A stretch of DNA of 64,000 bases from Oscillibacter faecalis_A (GTDB lineage: Bacteria; Bacillota; Clostridia; Oscillospirales; Oscillospiraceae), in the NCBI RefSeq assembly GCF_029218125.1, contig NZ_JARFXX010000008.1, forward strand, positions 1 to 64,000. Direction: 5' to 3'. A program made the position numbers and the translations under genes. The notes under the pieces are model-generated. The model was given only the letters and a program-made list of their open reading frames with translations. It was not told the origin of the DNA and did no database searches. This document shows, in pieces, positions 9,027 to 17,333 of the stretch; within the stretch, counting starts at the first letter, position 1, and every line of letters starts with the position of its first letter.

Positions 9027-9473
9027 TCAGAACGGCAGTTCGCCGTCATCCTCACCGATCTCGGCGAAGTCAGAGCCGCCTGCATTGAAATTGCTTGGGG
9101 CGGCATTTTTATAAGCGGGCGCGGCGCTGTACCCGGAGGAATCGCCGCCATCGCGCTTGGAGTCCCCGAAGTAGACATTGTCGGCCACAACCTCGGCGCT
9201 GCGGCGCTTGCCGCCGTCCTTGTCGGTCCAGTCCCGAATCTGCAGCCGGCCCTCCACCACGGCCATACGGCCCTTGGTGAAATACTTGCTGACAAACTCG
9301 GCGGTGGAACGCCATGCCACAATGTCGATAAAATCCGTCTCCTTTTCGCCGGACTGGGACTTGAAATCCCGATCAACAGCCAGAGAGAAGGACGTCACGG
9401 CGGTACCGGTTCCGGTGCGCCGCAGCTCGGGGTCACGGGTCAAACGGCCCATGAGAATGATTTTGTTCAGCAT
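9027..9473 (-). CDS. ssb: Single-stranded DNA-binding protein
   Basis: 148 residues. The OB-fold begins MLNKIILMGRLTRDPELR and continues with TAEFVSKYFTKGRMAVVEGR; a Gly/Ser/Ala-rich linker leads to the acidic C-terminal tip (DDGELPF) that docks repair and replication partners such as RecO. Middle gene of the operon, 10 bp after rpsF. Confidence 0.97.
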   Translation of the reverse strand: MLNKIILMGRLTRDPELRRTGTGTAVTSFSLAVDRDFKSQSGEKETDFIDIVAWRSTAEFVSKYFTKGRMAVVEGRLQIRDWTDKDGGKRRSAEVVADNVYFGDSKRDGGDSSGYSAAPAYKNAAPSNFNAGGSDFAEIGEDDGELPF

Positions 9474-9483
9474 ACGCTGCTCC

Positions 9484-9780
9484 TTACTCGTCCTTGCAGA
9501 CGATCAAAGAACGCATAACGCCTTCGGCGATCCGCAGCTTACGATCCAGCTCGCGGGGGAACGCCGGGCCGCTGACGAACGTCATCAGCACATAGTAGCC
9601 TTCGGTCTTGTAGTTGATGGGATAAGCCAGCTTGCGGGTACCCCACTCCTCCACAACAACGTCGGAGCCGTTCTGCTCAGCCAGAGCCTTGAAGTTCGCC
9701 ACCTGGGCGGCGATAGCCTCCTCACCCTGTGCAGGGTCGAGCACGAACACGACCTCATAATTGGCAGAAATCTTTGCCAT
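9484..9780 (-). CDS. rpsF: 30S ribosomal protein S6
   Basis: 98 residues from the ATG at 9780, chosen for its AAAGGAGG site and the family start MAKISANYEVVFVLDP; the frame extends upstream to 9855 without support. S6 pairs with S18 on the platform of the small subunit. First gene of the operon, driven by a strong promoter at 9859-9886. Confidence 0.97.
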   Translation of the reverse strand: MAKISANYEVVFVLDPAQGEEAIAAQVANFKALAEQNGSDVVVEEWGTRKLAYPINYKTEGYYVLMTFVSGPAFPRELDRKLRIAEGVMRSLIVCKDE

Positions 9781-9858
9781 ATTTGCACCTCCTTTTGGAC
9801 AATTGGCCCTCATTCTCAGATGAGAGCAAGGATTTGCCTGCATACTGCAAGCCATATT

Positions 9859-9886
9859 ATTATATAAGAAATCCGGGAAATGTCAA
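9859..9886 (-). promoter_or_regulatory. Strong sigma-A promoter for rpsF-ssb-rpsR
   Basis: Minus strand TTGACA (9881-9886), 16-bp spacer, TATAAT (9859-9864). Both boxes match the consensus. Confidence 0.88.
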
Positions 9887-9955
9887 GAAAATTCTTCAAT
9901 TTTCCGATTATTTTTTGAAGGCCGGGTCCTTTGCGGCCACGGCGGCGCTTTTCTC

Positions 9956-9984
9956 TTGCAAAACAGGAAAAAGTGTGGTATAAT
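9956..9984 (+). promoter_or_regulatory. Promoter for tRNA-Ser
   Basis: TTGCAA (9956-9961), 17-bp spacer, TATAAT (9979-9984), 70 bp upstream of the tRNA. Confidence 0.8.
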
Positions 9985-10053
9985 AAGTATCTTGTAAAGC
10001 GATGTCCACCAGAAAGCATTTCCCGCAGCGCGCAAACGCACAATTTTATATTC

Positions 10054-10145
10054 GGAGATGTACCCAAGCGGTTGAAGGGTCCGCACTCGAAATGCGGTAG
10101 GCGCCTTAAAAGCGCGCGAGAGTTCGAATCTCTCCATCTCCGCCA
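10054..10145 (+). tRNA. tRNA-Ser(CGA)
   Basis: Acceptor GGAGATG (10054-10060) pairs with CATCTCC (10135-10141), discriminator G, encoded CCA. The anticodon stem CCGCA/TGCGG encloses CTCGAAA with anticodon CGA at 10088-10090. A long variable arm and the GTTCGAATC T loop fit a class II serine tRNA. Confidence 0.96.
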
Positions 10146-10182
10146 AAAAGGAACACCACCCTGATGGGTGGTGTTCCTTTTT
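10145..10182 (+). terminator. Terminator after tRNA-Ser
   Basis: 17-bp stem (10145-10161 with 10166-10182), TGAT loop, ending in TTTTT. Confidence 0.9.
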
Positions 10183-10477
10183 GGCGGAGGTTTGCCGCGC
10201 AAACTTATCCTGCGGGGGAATCGGAAAGCAAGGGGAACACGGCTATGCCGTGTCCAGCGTGTCGAAAAAGTCTTTTCTCCCCGCTGAACAAGTTTTCAGA
10301 ACTTCATAAAAGTTCTGAAAACTAAGGATTTCAATGGCGCAGGACACCCTTCTTGGGTTTCCCGCGCACACCCTTCCTTACCGTTGCGGAGGATTTACCA
10401 CTTTATCGACAGTCTCAACACGGCTATGCCGTGTCCTTCCCCGTTTCTTCACATCCATTTTCCGTGTAATTCTATTC
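10183..10477. repeat. Intergenic stretch with palindromic repeats
   Basis: No gene seen. It holds two copies of a 19-base repeat centred on CACGGCTATGCCGTG (10237-10255 and 10418-10436; 6-bp arms, TAT loop) and, between them, a perfect 14-bp hairpin (10291-10304 with 10310-10323). The right copy lies downstream of dacF and may help end its transcript, though no T-run follows. Confidence 0.7.
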
Positions 10478-11602
10478 TCATCCCCCCGCAAGGCACGCCA
10501 GTTTCCATACCCGGGGCAGCATTTGCCGGAAGGTAATGCGCGGCACCGCCTCCCCTGCCAGCAGGGGCAGTTCCGCCACCGTTTCCTCCCCGACGGTGAT
10601 GGTCAGCGTTCCCAAACGGTCCCCCGCCGCCACCGGTGCCTGCACCGCCGGCTCCAGCGTAACGGATTGGCTCAGTGTCCCGGCCTTTGCCTTTTCCAGA
10701 AGCAGCTTGTTCTCCGGCCCCGGCACCGGCTGCACGGTAGCCTGACTGCCCAGCGTCACCTTTACCGGCGGCAGCGGCTCCTCCGGCACGATCGTCTTCA
10801 GCGCATAGGCGGAAAAGCCGTAGTTCAGCAGCGTCTGCGCATCCTGAAATCGCTGGGCGGAAGTCTTTCCGTTCAGAATCACCGCGATAAGCTCCATCCC
10901 GTCCCGCTCCGCCGTGGCGGAAATGCAATACCCGGCAGCGTTGGTGGAGCCGGTTTTCAGGCCGGTGGTTCCCTCATAGAACCGCACCAGCTTATTGGTG
11001 TTCACCAATGAGGATGCCCCTCCCCGCAAGGTGTCCATCCAGACGGTGGTATATTTGCGGATATCCGGGTGATGCAGCATCAGCTCCCGGCTCATCAGGG
11101 CAATGTCATAGGCCGAAGTCACATGCCCCTCTGCCGGGAGGCCGCAGGCATTTTTGAACACAGTATCCGCCATGCCAAGCTCCGCCGCCCGCTGGTTCAT
11201 CCGCTCCACAAAGGCCTCCTCACTGCCGGCGATGTGCTCCGCCAGCGCCACGGCGCAATCGTTGGCGGACACCACGCACACGGCCTTGAGCATTTCGTCC
11301 ACCGTAAGCTGCTCCCCCTCCTTCAGCCAGATCTGACTGCCGCCCATAGAGCAGGCGTGAGGTGAGGCGGTCACAGTGTCCTCATAGCGCAGCGCGCCGC
11401 TGTCGATAGCCTCCATGGTCAGCAGCAGCGTCATGATCTTCGTCACGCTGGCCGGTTCCAGCCGCTCATGCTCGTTTTTCGCGAACAGCACCGTGCCGGT
11501 GTCCTTTTCCATCAGCAGCGCCGACGGCGCCGTTACCTCCAGCGCATAAGCGCCGCCGTTCAGCAGCAGTACCGCCAGCAGCAGCGACAGAGCTTTTTTC
11601 AT
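10478..11602 (-). CDS. dacF: D-alanyl-D-alanine carboxypeptidase (DacF/PBP5 family)
   Basis: 374 residues with an N-terminal signal sequence (MKKALSLLLAVLLLNGGAYA). The penicillin-binding triad is visible: SVTK with Ser52 and Lys55, SAN at 112-114, and KTG in GLKTGSTNAAGY near residue 215. The PBP5-type C-terminal domain follows. It trims terminal D-Ala from peptidoglycan stems outside the membrane. DacF versus DacA or DacB cannot be settled by eye. Transcribed alone, away from the tRNA cluster. Confidence 0.88.
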   Translation of the reverse strand: MKKALSLLLAVLLLNGGAYALEVTAPSALLMEKDTGTVLFAKNEHERLEPASVTKIMTLLLTMEAIDSGALRYEDTVTASPHACSMGGSQIWLKEGEQLTVDEMLKAVCVVSANDCAVALAEHIAGSEEAFVERMNQRAAELGMADTVFKNACGLPAEGHVTSAYDIALMSRELMLHHPDIRKYTTVWMDTLRGGASSLVNTNKLVRFYEGTTGLKTGSTNAAGYCISATAERDGMELIAVILNGKTSAQRFQDAQTLLNYGFSAYALKTIVPEEPLPPVKVTLGSQATVQPVPGPENKLLLEKAKAGTLSQSVTLEPAVQAPVAAGDRLGTLTITVGEETVAELPLLAGEAVPRITFRQMLPRVWKLACLAGG

Positions 11603-11676
11603 AGCGCCCCTCCCCTTTCTGATCGCTCCTATTGTATGAGCGGGGAAAGAACTTCATGCCATCGTCATTTTTCGTG

Positions 11677-11705
11677 TTGCAAATCAGAAAAGAGTCTGCT
11701 ATAAT
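11677..11705 (+). promoter_or_regulatory. Promoter for tRNA-Gly
   Basis: TTGCAA (11677-11682), 17-bp spacer, TATAAT (11700-11705), ending 12 bp before the tRNA. Confidence 0.85.
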
Positions 11706-11717
11706 ACCCTTGTTCAC

Positions 11718-11791
11718 GCGGCTGTAGTTCATCGGTAGAACGGCAGCTTCCCAAGCTGCATAGGTGGGTTCGACTCCCATCAGCCGCTCCA
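11718..11791 (+). tRNA. tRNA-Gly(CCC)
   Basis: Acceptor GCGGCTG pairs with CAGCCGC, discriminator T, encoded CCA. The anticodon stem GCAGC/GCTGC encloses TTCCCAA with CCC at 11750-11752. The T loop is GTTCGACTC. Confidence 0.95.
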
Positions 11792-11796
11792 TAAAA

Positions 11797-11828
11797 CGGG
11801 GTGTCAAGACACCTGTTTTGACACCCCG
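11797..11828 (+). terminator. Terminator after tRNA-Gly
   Basis: 11-bp stem (11797-11807 with 11818-11828), followed after seven bases by a run of six T. Confidence 0.75.
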
Positions 11829-11862
11829 CCTCCGCTTTTTTCAGGAAAAGAAAAGATTTTCC

Positions 11863-11891
11863 TTGACAGTCTATGAAAGATATGATATTCT
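11863..11891 (+). promoter_or_regulatory. Promoter for tRNA-Leu and tRNA-fMet
   Basis: TTGACA (11863-11868), 17-bp spacer, TATTCT (11886-11891), 18 bp before tRNA-Leu. Confidence 0.85.
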
Positions 11892-11909
11892 AATTGTTGC
11901 CGAAAAGCT

Positions 11910-11995
11910 GCCGGTGTGGTGGAATGGTAGACACAGGAGACTTAAAATCTCCCGGTAGCAATACTGTACCGGTTCGAGTCCGGTCACCGGCACCA
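11910..11995 (+). tRNA. tRNA-Leu(TAA)
   Basis: Acceptor GCCGGTG pairs with CACCGGC, discriminator A, encoded CCA. The anticodon stem GGAGA/TCTCC encloses CTTAAAA with anticodon TAA. A class II variable arm is present. Confidence 0.96.
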
Positions 11996-12006
11996 AAATC
12001 AAATAT

Positions 12007-12082
<76 letters not shown>

Positions 12083-12083
12083 G

Positions 12084-12115
12084 AAAGTCCTGATTTCTTG
12101 CGAAATCAGGACTTT
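12084..12115 (+). terminator. tRNA-fMet terminator carried by the element
   Basis: Perfect 14-bp stem (12084-12097 with 12102-12115), TTGC loop, then TTTTT. It is duplicated 3982 bp downstream at 16066-16097, so the element brings the tRNA terminator with it. Confidence 0.9.
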
Positions 12116-12156
12116 TTCCGCACTTTTGCGCTCAATAACTTACTTGCTGTTTTTTC

Positions 12157-12175
12157 TGACCCAAACGCTGACCCC
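12157..12175. promoter_or_regulatory. Putative integrase arm-type sites, left end of E1
   Basis: TGACCCA at 12157-12163 and TGACCCC at 12169-12175, one helical turn apart. The motif recurs at the right ends of E1 (15888, 15899) and E2 (26291, 26302) and at the left end of E2 (16139, 16151). This layout fits tyrosine integrase arm sites (inference). Confidence 0.55.
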
Positions 12176-12199
12176 AACGGGAGCGGATAGCGGAAAGGT

Positions 12200-13351
12200 C
12201 TATACCGCACCAGAGAGGATGTTACCCATTGTTTTTGCCGCTTCACGCTTGGCGGAGGTCGTTACATGAGCGTAGGTGTCCAACGTAAACCCTGCCGAAA
12301 AATGCCCCAGCATGCCAGACACGGTCTTGATGTCCACTCCGTTTTGCAGGGCCAGCGTTGCGAAGGTGTGACGCAGGTCATGGAAACGCACCTTCGGCAG
12401 CCCTGCCCGCTTTAGGACTCGATGCAGCATGTGCAACACGCTGTCCGGGGACATGGGACCTCCAGTGGGCGAGGGAAACACCCACTCGCTGTTACCCGTT
12501 TTTCTTCTTTGCTGCATCAGAACGCTTATCGCATCTGCCGACAGCGGCAGGGTGCGGTAGGCGTTTTTTGTTTTCAGCGGCATCTCAATGATCTTGCCGT
12601 CGATGCGCCCGATCTGCCGTTGAACCCGAAGGTCTCCTTTTTCCCAATCAATGTCCGACCATTTTAATCCGAGCAATTCACCCCGCCGCAGGCCGGTGGT
12701 CAGGTCGATATAGTACAGGGCGAACACGCCGCTGTCTTTTGCCTCGCGGAGGAAGGACGTCAGCTGCTCAACAGGAAGCGTCTGCATTTCCTTGCGCTCC
12801 GCCTTCGGCAACGCGCAGCCGTCTGCCGGATTGCGGGCGATCAGCCGCTGCTCGATTGCCAGCTTCAGGGCAGAGGAAATGATTTGATGGATGTTGCGCA
12901 CTGTTTTGGCACTCAGTCCCTTGGGCTGCTTGTGTGCTTCGATTCGCTCTACCCGCCCTTCTGCCAACAATTTCTTGTAGAACTGTTGCAGATGCAGCGT
13001 TGTCAGATCATTCAACGGGATCTTGCCGAGCTGCGGCTTGATGTGGTTTTCAATGTAGCCATGATAGGTCAGGTAGGTGGATGGGCGCATTTTGATTTTG
13101 GCATAGTTCTCGTACCACACTTCTAACCAGTTACCCACAGTGTAGGTCTTGGCCCGTCCATAGTCGATTCCCACATTTTCTTCGATGGCCTTTTTCAGCT
13201 TTTCTTTTACTTCCGCTTGTGTCTTGCCGAGGACATTTTTGATGATGGCCTTTCCGGTTTCCGGATCGTGACCGACAGTGTACCGGCCCTCCCAGCGGCC
13301 ATCCTTTCGCTTTCGGATGTTGCCCTCGCCGTTTGCTCGTCGCTTTGGCAT
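12200..13351 (-). CDS. int: Tyrosine site-specific integrase of E1
   Basis: 383 residues from the ATG at 13351 (MPKRRANGEGNIRKRKDGRW), after an AAAGGGG site. The frame runs upstream to 13549, but that extension is not in frame in the twin gene at 16182, so the shorter start is used. An N-terminal AP2-like arm-binding part and a SAM-like core-binding part lead to the catalytic domain with TTGLRRGEL, HDLRHTFA and LGHF...DTYAH. It differs from the E2 integrase by one residue (Trp for Leu in SDIDWEKGD). Confidence 0.95.
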   Translation of the reverse strand: MPKRRANGEGNIRKRKDGRWEGRYTVGHDPETGKAIIKNVLGKTQAEVKEKLKKAIEENVGIDYGRAKTYTVGNWLEVWYENYAKIKMRPSTYLTYHGYIENHIKPQLGKIPLNDLTTLHLQQFYKKLLAEGRVERIEAHKQPKGLSAKTVRNIHQIISSALKLAIEQRLIARNPADGCALPKAERKEMQTLPVEQLTSFLREAKDSGVFALYYIDLTTGLRRGELLGLKWSDIDWEKGDLRVQRQIGRIDGKIIEMPLKTKNAYRTLPLSADAISVLMQQRRKTGNSEWVFPSPTGGPMSPDSVLHMLHRVLKRAGLPKVRFHDLRHTFATLALQNGVDIKTVSGMLGHFSAGFTLDTYAHVTTSAKREAAKTMGNILSGAV

Positions 13352-14613
13352 GGTATCAGCCCCTTTCGCAACGAACAATACCGTAACCAAGGGAACAAAG
13401 CTACCCGAAAGTCGAACTGTTATCAGAAAGTTATCATCTGCTTTGCATCGCTCTTTTCTTTGCCTATTGCGACGCAATTTTTGCGCTGCCGGGGCGTTCT
13501 CTTTGGTTACAGCGGTGCGATTTTTGAACGCTTGAAAGTCTCTTTTCATTGACTACAGCGGCGCAAAATGTGTGCGACCTGCGCCATCGGTCATGCGGAT
13601 GCGATTACCTTGATTTTCTTCAAAAACAGCCATAAGGCGCCACCAAAATCCTTGGGACGCCTGCGCTTGCGGGAACTAAGACGCCAGCCGCTCTGAAATT
13701 TTCTTCAAAAGGCGCCACAACCGACTGCGCTGAAACCCCCGTCAACTGCCCGCACTGCGGGCAGAAGTGATTGGGCAGAGCGTCGGTTCCGACGCCAGCC
13801 GTTTATCCTGCTTTCTTTTTCGTCCTCGAAAAAGCTGCGAAAAGCGCAGGAAACGCAGTCATACCAACGCTTCTAATGCATTGGTCACACGGACTTCAAG
13901 GGTCTCTCAAACGCCGTTACAAACACCCATCCCCTACTTCCATCAATGGGTACCACACGGCAAAAAAGCTCTTGTCGCAATCGCCTGCAAAACGGCCCAC
14001 ATTCGCTTTTGCGGATGAAAGTGGGTACACACTCGCCTTTGCCAACAGGATCGCACACAGCGGCTCACAGGGCGAAACGGGGGGCGTTTCGGATGGGGGG
14101 TGGTATCTCTACCCTCGGAGCGTTTCACACGTTTCGGAAACCCTGCGTGGCCAGGTATCAGAACGGCAAACTTTGCCGCTTTTGGGGCTTGGTCGGGTGT
14201 GCTCCCGAAGAACGCGGAGAGCCTGCGGAACAGCGATGCGCTCATGCGTGTCGCTGTTCCGCAGGCGTCGCGGCCCCGCCGGGCTGCGCGATCTTTTCCG
14301 TTTCTGTCGAAATTGCGGCTTGTACACACTCGGCTCTCCGAGAAAAATCGCACACAAGGGTACACACGCCGAAATAGGTGGCGTTTTGGGTGGGGGCGCT
14401 ATCATTACCCTCGACACGAGCTGCACGTTCACGAACATCCCCGGGCCGGGTATCAGAACGGCAAACTTTGCCGCTTTTGGGTCTTGGTCGGAGGCGCTCC
14501 CGAAGAACGCAGAGAGCCTTCGGGACAGCGATGCGCTTATGCGTGTCGCTGTCCCGAGGCGTCGCAGCCCCGCTGGGCTGCGTGATCTTTTTCGCTTCTG
14601 CCGAAGTTGCGGC
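13352..14613. repeat. Gene-poor stretch with two ~295-bp structured repeats (E1)
   Basis: No credible intact gene. From 13540 to about 13900 it parallels E2 17522-17890; an 85-codon minus-strand frame open in E2 is broken here. Two tandem units follow, 14025-14321 and 14322-14615. Each contains a small hairpin around CGGCAAACTTTGCCG and a long hairpin whose arms in unit 1 are 16 bp and perfect (GCCTGCGGAACAGCGA and its complement). In unit 2 the same stem persists through paired base changes plus one bulged T. Confidence 0.75.
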
Positions 14614-14742
14614 CTGTACGCCCTGTTCCAGATACTTCTTTCTGTTCTCCAGACGCTCCAGCTTGTGCTGTTCCTGTGCAAGCTGCGTCTCGGCTTGTTC
14701 CTTGTCGGCTCGGAGCTGTTCAAGGGTTTTCGGTTTTGTCAT
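14614..14742 (-). pseudogene. DUF3847-type mobile-element protein, truncated
   Basis: From the ATG at 14742 (AAAGGAGG site) it reads MTKPKTLEQLRADKEQ...RLENRKKYLEQG, the start of the DUF3847 family seen in clostridial mobilizable elements. After LEQG the family's basic segment is replaced by repeat-derived codons, and the frame wanders on to 14242. It appears cut by the 295-bp repeat. Confidence 0.7.
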
Positions 14743-14772
14743 TGTGCTTGACCTCCTTTTTTGAAAATGAGT

Positions 14773-14820
14773 AAAAAAGACCGCCGACTTTTTCACATGA
14801 CGATGTGTGTCAACGGTCTA
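14773..14820 (-). terminator. Terminator after the TraX-like gene
   Basis: Minus-strand hairpin (outer arms AGACCG/CGGTCT at 14814-14819 and 14778-14783, inner arms around CACAT/ATGTG) followed by TTTTTT at 14773-14778. Confidence 0.75.
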
Positions 14821-14867
14821 TTTTTCCGTATTTACTTGTTAATCTCGGTATGACAAACTGCAATTAG

Positions 14868-15698
14868 TCATTTCAGTAAGTATTTTCCGAGTCCTACCTG
14901 AATCAAATACAGGACAAGGATATGTGCTGGATAAAAAACATAGAAAAAGTATTTTAGCTTCAGTTTACCACGCTTTCCGTTGTATAGTAGAATAAGCAAG
15001 CAGGCAAGAAGCGTACATAAAGGCGGTTGATTCCCCGTTGTCCCCATGTAAGCCAAAAGGAACAGCAACACTTGATAGATTCGGTGATTACGGCAAATAT
15101 AAAATGCTGATATGAATAAGATCCCCTGCATACCGTAGTCACAATGGATTCCTTCCGCAATGCCGGAAAAAAGCACTACACTGAGAACTTGCAGGACTGC
15201 TGATTTTATTCTATCCACCGGTAGGTCTGATTTACACGAAAATCTTTCAAGGCATACCAATGTCAATAAGCCTAAAAACAAGGTGAAAAATACATTTTGA
15301 TACTTCAAGTAAAACGGAAATGTACCTTCCATTCGTGAATACGCATTAAAGAAACCTATGTCAAATGGAACTTCTGAAATAAGGGCAAATGCAAGCATCA
15401 GCCCAATATAGCGTTTTTTACTTCTTGTGTGTTGGAATCCTTCTGCCAGCAAAAAACAGAATAGCGGAAAAGCAATCGTCCCAATGCTTTGCAAATCAAA
15501 CCGTATGAAATAATCTATCTCTCGGAATCTCTCCCACGACATTTGCCCGTTATCTGCCATAGCCCCCCAGTAGTTTGATAGCAGCCATTGCAGCACAATT
15601 TTACATAGATGGTCAATAAGCATTGTCAGTACAGCAATAACCTTTAACGAATTTCCTGAGAGAAATTGAATGCGATTTATTTTCCTATCAAGGCTCAT
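14868..15698 (-). CDS. TraX family membrane protein
   Basis: 276 residues from the ATG at 15698, chosen for its AGGAGG site; the frame begins at 15716. The protein is very hydrophobic with about eight membrane segments. It contains LKVIAVLTMLIDHLCKIV, GTIAFPLFCFLLAEGF, a SEVPFDIGFF segment and FYVFYPAHILVLYLI, all typical of the TraX family, acyltransferase-related membrane proteins. F-plasmid TraX N-acetylates pilin; the Gram-positive members have unknown substrates. Its A+T content is clearly higher than its surroundings, suggesting a separate origin. Confidence 0.8.
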   Translation of the reverse strand: MSLDRKINRIQFLSGNSLKVIAVLTMLIDHLCKIVLQWLLSNYWGAMADNGQMSWERFREIDYFIRFDLQSIGTIAFPLFCFLLAEGFQHTRSKKRYIGLMLAFALISEVPFDIGFFNAYSRMEGTFPFYLKYQNVFFTLFLGLLTLVCLERFSCKSDLPVDRIKSAVLQVLSVVLFSGIAEGIHCDYGMQGILFISAFYICRNHRIYQVLLFLLAYMGTTGNQPPLCTLLACLLILLYNGKRGKLKLKYFFYVFYPAHILVLYLIQVGLGKYLLK

Positions 15699-15745
15699 AA
15701 AGCAACCTCCTACCAACTTCCAATTCTACGATTTTTCGCATTCAA

Positions 15746-15754
15746 ATTATACCA
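15746..15754 (-). promoter_or_regulatory. Extended -10 promoter for the TraX-like gene
   Basis: Minus strand TGGTATAAT, an extended -10 with perfect TATAAT, about 48 bp upstream of the start codon. No good -35 box is seen. Confidence 0.5.
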
Positions 15755-15887
15755 TAAAACTCGTGAACAATTCTATCGCAACTTTGGAATATATGAGAAA
15801 AGTCCGAACAGTTTTCTGCCCGGACTTCCTCGCTCAATCGTAAGTCAATTCTGCTCTGGAGGTCAACGGTATTCGCTGGACTGCGCT

Positions 15888-16011
15888 TGACCCACTTTTG
15901 ACCCAGAATCCGAAAAAAGCGGGCAGGGCCGGACGGAAACAACGGAAAATTCGCCGAGCGAACGGCGGTAAAAAGCACAAATCGGAGCCGAAATGACTCC
16001 GATTTGTGCTT
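15888..16011. other. Right end of E1: arm sites and terminal hairpin
   Basis: TGACCCA at 15888-15894 and 15899-15905 (11 bp apart), then a perfect 15-bp hairpin (15973-15987 with 15997-16011) that stops 8 bp before the core. The same segment closes E2 at 26291-26420, with the hairpin partly decayed there. No gene lies between 15699 and 16019. Confidence 0.7.
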
Positions 16012-16019
16012 GAGACTGC

Positions 16020-16064
16020 CTCATAACCCGGAGGTCGCAGGTTCGAGTCCTGTCTCCGCAACCA
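16020..16064 (+). pseudogene. 3' half of tRNA-fMet (E1/E2 junction)
   Basis: Begins in the anticodon loop (CTCATAA) and runs through the T arm, acceptor strand and CCA, identical to 12038-12082. It is not a functional tRNA because the 5' half is missing. Confidence 0.93.
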
Positions 16065-16138
16065 GAAAGTCCTGATTTCTTGCGAAATCAGGACTTTTTC
16101 CGCACTTTTGCGCTCAATAACTTACTTGCTGTTTTTTC

Positions 16139-16157
16139 TGACCCAAACGCTGACCCC
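16139..16157. promoter_or_regulatory. Putative integrase arm-type sites, left end of E2
   Basis: TGACCCA at 16139-16145 and TGACCCC at 16151-16157, the same as in E1. Confidence 0.5.
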
Positions 16158-16181
16158 AACGGGAGCGGATAGCGGAAAGGT

Positions 16182-17333
16182 CTATACCGCACCAGAGAGG
16201 ATGTTACCCATTGTTTTTGCCGCTTCACGCTTGGCGGAGGTCGTTACATGAGCGTAGGTGTCCAACGTAAACCCTGCCGAAAAATGCCCCAGCATGCCAG
16301 ACACGGTCTTGATGTCCACTCCGTTTTGCAGGGCCAGCGTTGCGAAGGTGTGACGCAGGTCATGGAAACGCACCTTCGGCAGCCCTGCCCGCTTTAGGAC
16401 TCGATGCAGCATGTGCAACACGCTGTCCGGGGACATGGGACCTCCAGTGGGCGAGGGAAACACCCACTCGCTGTTACCCGTTTTTCTTCTTTGCTGCATC
16501 AGAACGCTTATCGCATCTGCCGACAGCGGCAGGGTGCGGTAGGCGTTTTTTGTTTTCAGCGGCATCTCAATGATCTTGCCGTCGATGCGCCCGATCTGCC
16601 GTTGAACCCGAAGGTCTCCTTTTTCCAAATCAATGTCCGACCATTTTAATCCGAGCAATTCACCCCGCCGCAGGCCGGTGGTCAGGTCGATATAGTACAG
16701 GGCGAACACGCCGCTGTCTTTTGCCTCGCGGAGGAAGGACGTCAGCTGCTCAACAGGAAGCGTCTGCATTTCCTTGCGCTCCGCCTTCGGCAACGCGCAG
16801 CCGTCTGCCGGATTGCGGGCGATCAGCCGCTGCTCGATTGCCAGCTTCAGGGCAGAGGAAATGATTTGATGGATGTTGCGCACTGTTTTGGCACTCAGTC
16901 CCTTGGGCTGCTTGTGTGCTTCGATTCGCTCTACCCGCCCTTCTGCCAACAATTTCTTGTAGAACTGTTGCAGATGCAGCGTTGTCAGATCATTCAACGG
17001 GATCTTGCCGAGCTGCGGCTTGATGTGGTTTTCAATGTAGCCATGATAGGTCAGGTAGGTGGATGGGCGCATTTTGATTTTGGCATAGTTCTCGTACCAC
17101 ACTTCTAACCAGTTACCCACAGTGTAGGTCTTGGCCCGTCCATAGTCGATTCCCACATTTTCTTCGATGGCCTTTTTCAGCTTTTCTTTTACTTCCGCTT
17201 GTGTCTTGCCGAGGACATTTTTGATGATGGCCTTTCCGGTTTCCGGATCGTGACCGACAGTGTACCGGCCCTCCCAGCGGCCATCCTTTCGCTTTCGGAT
17301 GTTGCCCTCGCCGTTTGCTCGTCGCTTTGGCAT
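16182..17333 (-). CDS. int: Tyrosine site-specific integrase of E2
   Basis: 383 residues from the ATG at 17333, with a good GGAGG site. The protein equals the E1 integrase except for Leu in SDIDLEKGD. Catalytic signatures are TTGLRRGEL, HDLRHTFA and LGHF...DTYAH. Identity with E1 extends leftward to the tRNA half but drops at the start codon: the two leader sequences differ at many positions. That pattern suggests recent duplication or gene conversion of the attachment-site-plus-integrase block. Confidence 0.95.
   Translation of the reverse strand: MPKRRANGEGNIRKRKDGRWEGRYTVGHDPETGKAIIKNVLGKTQAEVKEKLKKAIEENVGIDYGRAKTYTVGNWLEVWYENYAKIKMRPSTYLTYHGYIENHIKPQLGKIPLNDLTTLHLQQFYKKLLAEGRVERIEAHKQPKGLSAKTVRNIHQIISSALKLAIEQRLIARNPADGCALPKAERKEMQTLPVEQLTSFLREAKDSGVFALYYIDLTTGLRRGELLGLKWSDIDLEKGDLRVQRQIGRIDGKIIEMPLKTKNAYRTLPLSADAISVLMQQRRKTGNSEWVFPSPTGGPMSPDSVLHMLHRVLKRAGLPKVRFHDLRHTFATLALQNGVDIKTVSGMLGHFSAGFTLDTYAHVTTSAKREAAKTMGNILSGAV

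Noticed and set aside
13352..13549. N-terminal extension of the E1 integrase
   Set aside because: The extension is not in frame in the near-identical E2 copy, and both have a ribosome binding site at the MPKRR start.
14025..14615. CRISPR array
   Set aside because: The repeats are ~295 bp with no short repeat-spacer pattern, and no cas genes are present in the window.
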